Assembly: GCA_965249895.1 (NCBI GenBank)
Contig: CBDFNC010000004.1
Location: 744,001 to 808,000, forward strand
Origin: CBDFNC01 sp965249895
GTDB taxonomy: Bacteria > Pseudomonadota > Gammaproteobacteria > Enterobacterales > CBDFNC01
DNA length: 64,000 nucleotides
Reading direction: 5' to 3'
The notes below the pieces were generated by a model, which saw only the letters and a program-made list of their open reading frames with translations, was not told where the DNA came from and did no database searches. The translations under genes were made by a program, and so were the position numbers. This document shows, piece after piece, positions 25,529 to 33,199 of this stretch. How positions within the stretch are numbered: the first letter of the stretch is position 1; each line of letters opens with the position of its first letter.

Positions 25529-26503
25529 TTATCTCGTTTTGTATAATAAACCTGCTTGCGTAAGCCGGTATCTTTGTGAGCGGCTGCGGGGTTTATCGGG
25601 TATCGTCATTTCCATAAACCCACCGGCTAGCGCAGGTAACAGATAACGCGATCTAAATGATTTTCTATCCGACAATCCCAGTGCGGCTTGTAACTCGTCC
25701 CGTGTCATTTCACCTTCAGCCACAACGAGAAGCTTTTTAACTTGGGGGGTAACTTGGGGGTACCTAGCGGCGCCATCGCATCAAGTATGACTTGCAGCAT
25801 GAACTCAATAAAGGGGGCGCTGTCTGCTTTCTTGGTGCTTAGATTCAGCGCGGCATATATAATCAGCTTGATGTTGGCAGATCACGCTCTCTACTGGAAT
25901 ATTGGCAAATACTGGGTACCAATGGGATAGAATCAAGGTTTGCCACAAACGTCCCATACGGCCGTTTCCATCAGAAAATGGATGAATAAATTCAAACTCA
26001 TAATGAAAAACACAACTGGTGATCAGCGGATGATGCTGCGAGCTTCTTAGCCAATCGAGTAACTCTGACATTAATTGGGGAACCCTTTCGGCTTGTGGTG
26101 CCATATGCACGACTGTGTCGCCGGACATCACACCAACGCCCGCAGCCCACCTCTAAACCCAGCATAAGTGTGCGATGTGCTGCTAACAGGTCTTTCTCTT
26201 TATGAGCTTGCCACTGCAATAGATCATCATAAACCGCCAGTGCATTATGCGCTTCTTTCACTTCTCTCGGCGGGGCTACCACTCGTTTTCCATCTAAGAT
26301 GGCGGTGATCTTCTCTTCAGTCAGCGTATTTCCTTCGATTGCGAGCGAGCCTTGAATAGTGCGGATCCTGTTAATACGGCGTAAACGCAAATCTTGCGTC
26401 ACTTCATCCGTCACAGACCACTTCAAAGATGCTGACAAATAGCAGCAACCAGGCTTAAAATCTTGCTGGAAATCGTAAAAGGCGGTTGGTGGTGACTCTT
26501 CAT
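25529..26503 (-). pseudogene. Broken Fic-family protein gene
   Basis: Fic proteins transfer AMP or other nucleotides onto target proteins. Pieces in different frames, in order from 26503: MKSHHQPPFTISSKILSL (start), SASLKWSVTDEVTQDLRL to the inhibitory-helix-like SLAIEGNTLTEEK, then VGVMSGDTVVHMAPQAERVP with the catalytic Fic motif HPFSDGNGRMGR, then SAPFIEFMLQVILDA, and finally the winged-helix tail MTRDELQAALGLSDRKSFRS. At least four frameshifts or small deletions (near 26440, 26140, 25855 and 25745) break the frame, so no full-length protein can be made even though the catalytic motif survives. It starts 8 bp after the DUF1016 stop; the two were an operon. Confidence 0.85.
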
Positions 26504-26511
26504 AGCATCAG

Positions 26512-27450
26512 CTACTCAATTCCTCCCACGCTCACATCAGCAAGCAAGGTTTGTTCAATCATCTCTATACTTGGTAACTTACCGTCTAAATCCGCTGGTA
26601 GTGCCTGTGCCAGCTTGTATTCTGCAATACCTATGGGTTTGTTGTTATCGCGCAGGGCATATTCGGCGACGATTTTGTTGCGAGATTTGCACAATAATAA
26701 CCCAATTGTGGGGGCGTCTTGCGGCTGCTTCATTTGGCTATCGACAGCACTTAAGTAGAAGTTTAATTGGCCGGTATGCTCGGGTTTAAAATCACCAGTT
26801 TTAAGCTCAATCACCACATAACAACGCAGTGTTATATGGTAAAATAGCAGGTCGAGATAAAAATCATCGCCGCCTACTTCAAGGTGAACTTGTTTACCCA
26901 CAAAGGCAAAACCTGCCCCTAACTCAAGTAAAAATTGACTGATATGCTGAGTAAGCGCTTGCTCTATATCCCTTTCCTTTGCTTCAGCCCCTAAATTGAG
27001 AAAATCGAAGATATAAGGATCTTTTAAAGTTTGCCGAGCTAGCTCTGATTTTGCATCCGGTAATGTACTGTCAAAATTGGTAACTGCCGCACCCTGTCGC
27101 TCAAGCAGATTGGATTCAATTTGATGTACCAATACATTGCGTGACCAACCGTTTTCAATGGTTTGTTTCGCATAGGCGATACGTTGGCTTTTGTCCTTTA
27201 GCTTACTTAGCAGTGCTAAATTGTGGCCCCAGGGAATTTGTCCAACAGCCTGTTGGACAATTGAATCAGTGAGAAAATCTGGCCAGGTTTGGGCGAACGA
27301 ACGCATATACATTAGGTTGGCACGAGAAAAGCCTTTCAGCTCCGGAAAAGCATATTTTAAATCTGCCGCTAAACGATCAATAACTTTTGCACCCCAGCCG
27401 TGATTGGCTTGTTGTGCCAAGATGCTATTGCCTATTTGCCAGTAGATGAA
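26512..27450 (-). pseudogene. DUF1016 (YhcG-type PD-(D/E)XK nuclease) gene, 5' end removed by IS
   Basis: About 310 codons match the DUF1016/YhcG family: YWQIGNSILAQQANHGWGAK, VIDRLAADLKYAFPELKGFS and RANLMYMRSFA, then the C-terminal nuclease domain with FAFVGKQVHLEVGGDDFYLD, LLFYHITLRCYVVIELKTG (the PD-ExK core) and GLLLCKSRN. The normal N-terminal 25-30 residues are absent. Sequence identity to the family stops near 27450, where the IS begins, and the reading frame continues for another 140 codons only as antisense of the transposase. Without its own start the gene is presumably dead. It was followed by the Fic gene, a common pairing in defence or toxin islands. Confidence 0.8.
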
Positions 27451-28521
27451 ATGTTCAGTCAGGGTGACCCCGTGCTGGCGGGTGTTGACCTGGATTCCGG
27501 CTACCTGTTCTGCCTGTCTCACGAGCAACAGCGAGATGGTAAAACCTGGGCCAAAGTACTCCAGCAGGCTGCTGCTCAGGGGATGATGCCAAAACACATC
27601 GTCAAAGACGGTGCCAAGGGGATAGCCGCCGGTGTCACCACGGTTTTCGAACAGGCGCAGCAACGTGATGATGTTTTTCATGCCCTGTATATCGCTGCCA
27701 AGGCGGTGCGCAGGGTTGAGCAACGTGCTTACTATTACATTACCCAGGAAGAAACGGCTTACCAGGCCATCAGCCCCACCATAACAGAAGACCCGGATGA
27801 TACGTTCGGTCAATGGCTGCGTGCAGATAACCAATGCGATAAGGCTATCGAGCGCTATGAGCATGCTGAACGGGCTTTGCACCTTCTTCACGCCACCTTC
27901 AGCTGCGTTTGCCGAAAGACCGGCAAGCTAATGACCACCGAAATGGCGCAGACCAGGCTGGCCCATGCCACGCTATTGCTGCGCAGGGCGGCACATAAGG
28001 AATGTAACAAGGCGGCGACTTATCTGGTAAACCGCTTGGATGGCCTCACTCTGGCCACCCAAGCACTCCATGATAAGTTACAAGGCTGTATTGCACGTTA
28101 TTCTCAGCAACCAGTTGAGCTGGCTTGCCGCTTCTTTGAGTGCCGACGTGAATTAGCAAAGGCCGGGAAGCACAAGCAACAGCGGCTTATTCAGGAAATG
28201 CTCGGCAGCTACCGCCTGTTGACCACACAGTTGGATGAAACACGCTGTGAGCAGCTGATGCAAGAAGTGGAAATGTTACTCACCAAACGTCACCGCGCGT
28301 CCAGTGCCATTGAAGGCTTTAACGCTACCTTACGCACTTATCTGTATGCCAGAAAGGGCGTAAACCAAGCGTTTCTTGAGCTGTTCCGCGCCTGGTACAA
28401 CCTGCGGGAAAAGCGCTGGGGACGTCACAAAGGTCAGTCAGCCCATGAGTTGCTGACGGGAGAAAAGGTGACCGACTGGCTGACACTGCTTGGTTTTCCA
28501 GCGAGTAAGCTCAACCACTGA
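27450..28521 (+). pseudogene. DDE-type transposase, 5'-truncated
   Basis: About 356 codons of a transposase in an open frame: LAGVDLDSGYLFCLSHEQQR with a candidate first Asp, HIVKDGAKGIAAGVTTV with a second, and SAIEGFNATLRTYLYARKG with the Glu near the C-terminus. The end is WYNLREKRWGRHKGQSAHEL then LTGEKVTDWLTLLGFP. I do not assign an IS family. The apparent ATG at 27400 lies in the antisense of DUF1016, so the true N-terminus (a few dozen residues or more) is lost and the copy is probably immobile by itself. Confidence 0.75.
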
Positions 28522-28639
28522 TTTTAGCCTGGCAACAGGCAAGCCAAACTGATTACTTATTGAACTGATCCAGCATTCGCTGAATTGGAGAGGAGCTATT
28601 GGTTTTGTGATCCTAAACGGCTGGAATTTGATCAGTCCC
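27450..28639 (+). mobile_element. Insertion sequence, left-truncated copy 1
   Basis: Matches the element entering the window at 63084-64000 (opposite strand). The right end is defined by where the two copies diverge: both share ...TTTGATCAGTCCC (ends at 28639 here, 63084 there). The left end is missing and abuts the DUF1016 fragment at about 27450. Protein identity between copies is about 95% over 196 residues. Confidence 0.75.
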
Positions 28640-28726
28640 GACAGAACCTATTGGCGTTGATAATACAGTAGCCAGCATTGAGGTAAGTAGGAGCTAATCG
28701 GCCAACTTACTTTACAAACTCTTTGG

Positions 28727-28815
28727 GAAACGCCCTGTACGGAGACGCCGGTCCGACGTTTCGGTGCAGGGTGTTGTGGGGGCTGAGGGTTAGAGACCCT
28801 CGGCTACCCAATTAT
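28727..28815 (+). ncRNA. Possible group II intron 3' end (remnant)
   Basis: Structured stretch: AACGCCCTG pairs with CAGGGTGTT around an inner hairpin, followed by GTGGGGGCTGAGGGTTAGAGA and CCCTCGGCTACCC, which resembles a domain VI stem and the usual intron 3' terminus. The domain V-like stem is longer than standard, so this is a tentative call. It sits immediately right of the IS end. Confidence 0.3.
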
Positions 28816-28819
28816 GCAC

Positions 28820-29152
28820 TTACCAGTCAACATGAACATCTATAACTTTATGGGTTTCACGATCAAATCCAATACCCCAGAAAACTTCATATTCACTAGA
28901 TATATAGTTTACCTTCCATAAAGATAATTGGGAGTCTTTTCTATTCAGGCTGTCTATAAATTTTATATGACTCACAATCCCAAGCTCACGTTTGATATCT
29001 TCACACATCTCGTTATACATTTCTTCCGTAATAGTATTTTCACTATCTTCAGCTGGTGATGGTAGTGATATGGATTTTAAAAGATCATAGCTTTTCCCAT
29101 CATGAGATTTAATGACCTTTTCAGCTAATTCTTTTTCATGATCAGAAATCAT
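28820..29152 (-). CDS. Hypothetical protein
   Basis: A 110-residue acidic, soluble protein, MISDHEKELAEKVIKSHDG at the start and WKVNYISSEYEVFWGIGFDR near the end. No family recognised. It has no signal or membrane segment. It is enclosed between two group II intron-like 3' ends in a region of decayed mobile DNA, is AT-rich compared with its surroundings, and could be cargo of a lost element. Confidence 0.4.
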   Translation of the reverse strand: MISDHEKELAEKVIKSHDGKSYDLLKSISLPSPAEDSENTITEEMYNEMCEDIKRELGIVSHIKFIDSLNRKDSQLSLWKVNYISSEYEVFWGIGFDRETHKVIDVHVDW

Positions 29153-29164
29153 AAACAGGCTCCC

Positions 29165-29450
29165 TTATTGCCATCGTGGTAGAGCGGCTTGTTACCAAGC
29201 CGACCCCACACAGATCCGGACGTGTGGAACTACCGCATCGGAATGCCGCATCACCGGCACTTCAGTTATATATTCGCTCGTGTAAAACGCGACCCTAGTA
29301 CCAGTCGATCAGCACAAATCGTTTGCTGACGATCAGTCTCTCAATTTTAAAATACTCTAGCATCTTCTTGAAATCACTCCAATTATAACTTCGTCGACCA
29401 CTTCGCCGGTTCAACCATTTATATAAAATATGCAAAACATAACTGTGTAC
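29165..29450 (-). mobile_element. Group II intron remnant (maturase C-terminus plus 3' domains)
   Basis: On the minus strand from 29450 the frame reads LHILYKWLNRRSGRRSYNWS then DFKKMLEYFKIERL and stops at 29295, the C-terminal end of a group II intron reverse transcriptase/maturase. It is followed by GATGCGGTAGTTCCACACGT and CCGGATCTGTGTGGGG then a GC hairpin ending CTCTACC, which is the typical domain V/VI region. The rest of the intron is missing, so it is a 5'-truncated relic. Confidence 0.7.
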
Positions 29451-29486
29451 ACCTGATAAACTGCGGCTGCGCTCGGATTCAAATCC

Positions 29487-29606
29487 ATGTCGGGGGCAGA
29501 AGCCACTATCGCCGGTGTCGGGCTATGGCAAATGCTTCGTAAAGGCCAGATGGAAAATGCCGGAGAAATGACCCTGTGGGAGCAGCTTTATTATTTGGCA
29601 GTCTAA
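29487..29606 (+). pseudogene. IS6-like transposase C-terminal fragment
   Basis: 39 codons, MSGAEATIAGVGLWQMLRKG then QMENAGEMTLWEQLYYLAV and a stop. This is the usual C-terminal end of IS6-type transposases (x-GIELMHM-[IL]-RKGQ...FYALA pattern). The rest of the gene is absent; the sequence before it belongs to the intron relic. Confidence 0.5.
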
Positions 29607-29712
29607 CTGTATCTAGAAAAATTCGATCACCTCTTTTTCCGAAGATGCACACAACCCACATTTTTATGCTCTCCTTCACCAAGTAAATCCGGCTCAGAGC
29701 CAAATAGCAGAA

Positions 29713-29793
29713 TGCCATATGGCAAGATAATTGTTGCCATATGTGTTGAATAGGTTTGCCATTTGGCGTAACCTTAGGGTGTCAAATGGCATT
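29713..29793. promoter_or_regulatory. Operator/promoter of the Xre-RES toxin-antitoxin operon
   Basis: TGCCATATGGCA is a perfect palindrome at 29713-29724; further half-sites TTGCCATATG (29734), TTTGCCATTTGGC (29755) and TCAAATGGCA (29782) follow at roughly 21-27-bp steps up to the antitoxin start. Such clustered sites fit cooperative autoregulation by the helix-turn-helix antitoxin. Confidence 0.6.
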
Positions 29794-29805
29794 GAGGTGA
29801 ACACT

Positions 29806-30252
29806 ATGACTTTTCAAACCTACCAACCGACTCAACGCAGAGTTCGTCACCTGTGGCAGCGCATCGGTTTTCCGGCCAGTCATGGCCCTCGCTTGATCAA
29901 AGCGCTCGAAGATGGGCTGTCCGTCAGCGTCATCGATAAAGTGATCCAAGAGGTCAACGTTCCCCAGGCGTCTCTATTCGAGCTAACAGGTATTAAGGCT
30001 CGCAACTATGCTCGGCGCAAGGCGAGCGGTAAGTTAAATAGTGAGGAAAGCGAACGGGTGGCTAGGTATGTGCGCGTCGTCGATGCGGCTACTGAATTGA
30101 TGGGCGGTGATCGCCGTGAAGCCTTGGCTTGGCTGAATGAGCCTGCTGTGGGCCTGGGTGGTCAAACGCCGACAAGCCTGGTGCATACCGAAACTGGAGC
30201 GCTTGAGGTGCTGCAATTGATTGGCCGGATCCGCCACGGAGTGTTTGCTTGA
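29806..30252 (+). CDS. Antitoxin, Xre/MbcA/ParS family
   Basis: A 148-residue antitoxin with an N-terminal Xre-type helix-turn-helix (DKVIQEVNVPQASLFELTGI) and the C-terminal DUF2384/MbcA toxin-binding domain (ERVARYVRVVDAATELMGGD, REALAWLNEPAVGLGGQTP, VLQLIGRIRHGVFA). The ATG at 29806 has GAGGTGA upstream. The longer frame from 29731 runs through the operator repeats and is not used. The stop TGA overlaps the TTG start of the toxin. It should neutralise the RES toxin and repress the operon. Confidence 0.88.
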   Translation: MTFQTYQPTQRRVRHLWQRIGFPASHGPRLIKALEDGLSVSVIDKVIQEVNVPQASLFELTGIKARNYARRKASGKLNSEESERVARYVRVVDAATELMGGDRREALAWLNEPAVGLGGQTPTSLVHTETGALEVLQLIGRIRHGVFA

Positions 30253-30716
30253 AGCTGTATCGGATCACGCAAAAAGAATACCTCAGCACAGCTTGGTCAG
30301 GTTACGGCGCTCAACAGTACGGTGGCCGATGGAATTCGCCGGGTTACCGGCTGGTATATACTGCGAGTTCAATTTCTTTGGCAGTGTTAGAAGTGCTGGT
30401 ACATCTTCGGCATAGTGACCGACTCAGTGATTTTTCAGTACTTGAGAGTGAAGCGCCAGATAGTCAGCTACTACAGTTGCCAGCAGAGCATTTACCAACA
30501 GACTGGCAAGTGCAACCTTCCCCAGACTCGGCCCAGCAGCTGGGTGATGACTGGGCAGAGTCAGAAGCATCGTTGGGATTGATTGTGCCATCAGTTATCG
30601 TGCCGCAGCAGGTCAATGTATTGCTGAACACCGACCACCCTGAGATGCAGCAAGTAATCGATAGTGCTGTTGAAGTAGATTTTACATTCGATCCTAGACT
30701 GCACGGTAGCAACTAA
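30249..30716 (+). CDS. RES-domain toxin (NAD+-degrading type)
   Basis: A 155-residue toxin of the RES family (named from its Arg, Glu and Ser), whose characterised members degrade NAD+. The key pattern is visible: LYRITQKEYLSTAWSG, YGGRWNSPGYRLVYTASS, the Glu in LAVLEVLVH, and the C-terminal PSVIVPQQVNVLLNTDHP. It starts at TTG 30249, overlapping the antitoxin stop by four bases, so it is translationally coupled. The pair appears intact and may be what has kept this otherwise decaying island in place. Confidence 0.88.
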   Translation: MKLYRITQKEYLSTAWSGYGAQQYGGRWNSPGYRLVYTASSISLAVLEVLVHLRHSDRLSDFSVLESEAPDSQLLQLPAEHLPTDWQVQPSPDSAQQLGDDWAESEASLGLIVPSVIVPQQVNVLLNTDHPEMQQVIDSAVEVDFTFDPRLHGSN

Positions 30717-30807
30717 TTCTCTGTGCAAGGTAGACGCTGAATTTACGGTTCTGTCGCTGCAGGTTGCGACAGATCCGAAGAGAGCCCCCAGTTAAAGGGG
30801 CCCGAGA

Positions 30808-32526
30808 TTATAGGTTTACATTTTGAGTTAGGTAATACCAATGATCTCCCGTTGGTCTGGGCTGTTTTGGCGTCGGCAAGTAAGATTCCATCACTCTGAG
30901 TAAGGTCAGGAAATCATAGCGGTATGACACACTGGTTCCTCCCCAGTGCTGCGCCAGCACGTTAAATGCGCGCTCAACATCTGCGTCCATTTTTGTCCAG
31001 TCTGCATCTGAAGGAGTCCCCTGAGCATAAAAAGACCGTAACGCTTGAGAAAACGCTTGAATATCTTCAAGCCTCAGTGGTTGATCATATATGTCCTGCG
31101 ACTGGTTCATCTTTTGAGTGATTGCACGAATGGTCTGGTTATGTGAAGCAAACCCAGACATGCCAAAATCTTCGGCAATATCAGAGGACTGTAACGCTGC
31201 CGCCCGGTTATCAGAAAGCACCTTTGTAGAAAAGAACATTCCTGCGCCCCGATTATAGGCAAAGGTTAGCATTGCAAATTCTGCCCATTTGTCTTTAGCT
31301 ACATCCAAGAACTGATTGAAATTAGCACTGGGAACCGAATTCACGTGTTCCCTTGTAACGGTAATACTAAGTGCTGCAGTTATCGCTGAACGGATCCAGT
31401 TAAGGTGGGTTAAATCAGCCGACGCAGTTACAAAGTCGGGGTGGGCAGCTCCGGGTGCAAACCAATCCGGGAAGACTTTCGCCATATCGCCAAAATTGCC
31501 GGCTTCGGTTTGGAATGGACCATCAGCATGGGCCGGCACAATAGGCCAAATATAGTCCTTTCCATCTAACGTGACTGGCAGACCTACGGCCCCAGTATCA
31601 GCCGCAACAGGCACTGCGCCACAGGTATAGTTTTCTTTGGTACCAAGTGCACACAGATAGTTTGGGTTAAACTTCAAGTGCTCGCTGGCAAACCCGATAC
31701 CCATAGCCAAATATGGGGTCGGCATAAAAATACGAACATCCTTTGTGGTATTCACCACGTAGTCCATTTTCTCTACCAGGCCCAAGCGTAATTGTGTGTT
31801 ATGGGTGGGTTGATACTGGATCATAGTTGCTGTTACCGGCGCAACCGACGGTTCATAGTAATCAGCGGTATTCGCAATCAGGTCCGCTATTTGCAGGACA
31901 GTTTTACCTTTGCTCCAGCTGGCTGGTAAACCTGTATATTCTGGATAACGAATGTCATCGCTACGGGCATACTCTAGTTCACAACCCTCCAACAAGGGCT
32001 GAACACCGGATTTATTACCCTCAACGGAAAAGATTAATTCGATACCCGGTTCAAAGAATTTTTGCCAGCCCGGGTCAAATATTATTTTACCTTCTTGTTG
32101 CGTTAAGGTAATACCGCCACCCGTACTTTTTGCCGATATGATAGTTGAGCTGGTTAAAAAGCTGGCTTTCACTAAATTAAACCAGGAACCATTCCAAACA
32201 TAATCTGGATTTGGATTTGGATTTGGATTTAGCAGTTTAACTTCACCCTTAAAACTCGAAGCGTTCTGACTGTTTACTTTAAAACCACAGTACAACTCAG
32301 TGACAGGAGGGATTGGCGCGGGTGGGTATTTGGTAGCACCACCGTCTCCAGGTCCTCCACTTCCTGGTTTGCATTCATGTTCATAAGAGCGATTAGCATA
32401 TTTGTCGTAGCCAAATATGAAAGCTCGACGAACACACCTGGCGACACAGTAATAGAACGGTGTTGATTCAAGGTGGATTAAGCGGGATCTGGCAACAGTC
32501 ATAGAGCTTCGACTTACAACAGCCAT
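30808..32526 (-). CDS. Chimeric ORF: REP-transposase N-terminus joined to a large CBM-like protein
   Basis: 572 codons. Residues 1-50 (MTVARSRLIHLESTPFYYCV and ARCVRRAFIFGYDKYANRSY) are the N-terminus of an IS200-like Y1 REP-associated transposase. From about residue 50 the sequence is unrelated: a Gly/Pro linker (PGSGGPGDGG), a beta-rich region like a family-2 carbohydrate-binding module (YCGFKVNSQNASSFKGEVKL, with cysteines), then about 400 residues with DGPFQTEAGNFGDMAKVFPD, WAEFAMLTFAYNRG and SYRYDFLTLLRVMESYLP. The second part looks like a secreted glycan-active or structural protein whose signal peptide was replaced by the transposase piece. A (TGGATT)4 tract encodes NPNPNPNP. Probably no longer exported; function not assigned. 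Confidence 0.5.
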   Translation of the reverse strand: MAVVSRSSMTVARSRLIHLESTPFYYCVARCVRRAFIFGYDKYANRSYEHECKPGSGGPGDGGATKYPPAPIPPVTELYCGFKVNSQNASSFKGEVKLLNPNPNPNPDYVWNGSWFNLVKASFLTSSTIISAKSTGGGITLTQQEGKIIFDPGWQKFFEPGIELIFSVEGNKSGVQPLLEGCELEYARSDDIRYPEYTGLPASWSKGKTVLQIADLIANTADYYEPSVAPVTATMIQYQPTHNTQLRLGLVEKMDYVVNTTKDVRIFMPTPYLAMGIGFASEHLKFNPNYLCALGTKENYTCGAVPVAADTGAVGLPVTLDGKDYIWPIVPAHADGPFQTEAGNFGDMAKVFPDWFAPGAAHPDFVTASADLTHLNWIRSAITAALSITVTREHVNSVPSANFNQFLDVAKDKWAEFAMLTFAYNRGAGMFFSTKVLSDNRAAALQSSDIAEDFGMSGFASHNQTIRAITQKMNQSQDIYDQPLRLEDIQAFSQALRSFYAQGTPSDADWTKMDADVERAFNVLAQHWGGTSVSYRYDFLTLLRVMESYLPTPKQPRPTGDHWYYLTQNVNL

Positions 32527-32621
32527 CTATTTATTATGAACTGCCATTTTCGTTGCCACAATATTGTGGATGATGAGATGGACCCTCCCTCCGAATCGGC
32601 TTAAATTGCGCCAAACTGAGT

Positions 32622-33170
32622 TTGAAAAAACAGTTAAAAGAAGGGAGAACGCCAAAAGGACTCAAGGCAGAAAATCTTACGTTATGGCATAAGCAAATTG
32701 TGTTGATGTTGTTTACCGGTATTATGGCCAGGGTGTTGTATGAATTTACAACTATGGAGGAGAATTGGTCAATTTGGCTTATTTTATCTATCCCGGTTAT
32801 CAGCAATAATTTTTTAATCCAGCGTTTGGCTGAATGGCAGGTGTTAGCCCGAAAAATATTCGATAACCCTCTGATGAAGCGGGTTTATACCGGAATAGTA
32901 GATGATTTATCTGCAGTAGAACTAGCATTGAAAATGCGTGACTCCGAACTTAGGGCTGTGGTGGGCAGGGAAAAAGATTCTAACCAGCAGGTCGAAAGTG
33001 CTTTTAAACAGGCAGCAACAAAGTTAATAGCTTTTTAGTGGCTCAGCAGCGGGAAACGACTCAGGTAGCTACTGCCATTGATGAGATGTCTTCCTCCATT
33101 ATCGATATGGCAAAAAATACCGCAACGGCGGCTGATGCGGCGACCGAAGTGCAAAGTCTACTCTTCTTCA
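32622..33170 (+). pseudogene. Methyl-accepting chemotaxis protein fragment (Aer-like)
   Basis: The frame from 32622 reads LWHKQIVLMLFTGIMARVLY (membrane segment) then AEWQVLARKIFDNPLMKRVY and VDDLSAVELALKMRDSELRA, typical of PAS-type chemoreceptors between membrane anchor and signalling domain. After a stop at 33038 the next frame continues with QQRETTQVATAIDEMSSSII then DMAKNTATAADAATE of the methylation helices and ends abruptly. PAS domain and signalling tip are absent. Sequence unrelated to chemoreceptors begins by about 33170. Confidence 0.75.
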
Positions 33171-33199
33171 CTGCAACTAAAATAAAGAGGGAAAAGTAT

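Noticed and set aside
27400..27450. Apparent transposase start at ATG 27400
   Set aside because: These codons are the antisense of conserved DUF1016 sequence (YWQIGNSILAQQ), so they are not part of the transposase.
27451..27891. 140-residue N-terminal extension of DUF1016
   Set aside because: It is the antisense of the transposase gene and matches nothing in the DUF1016 family.
33038..33199. Longer N-terminus of the lipoprotein hydrolase
   Set aside because: It is chemoreceptor methylation-helix sequence; the lipoprotein signal starts at 33200 with its own ribosome site.
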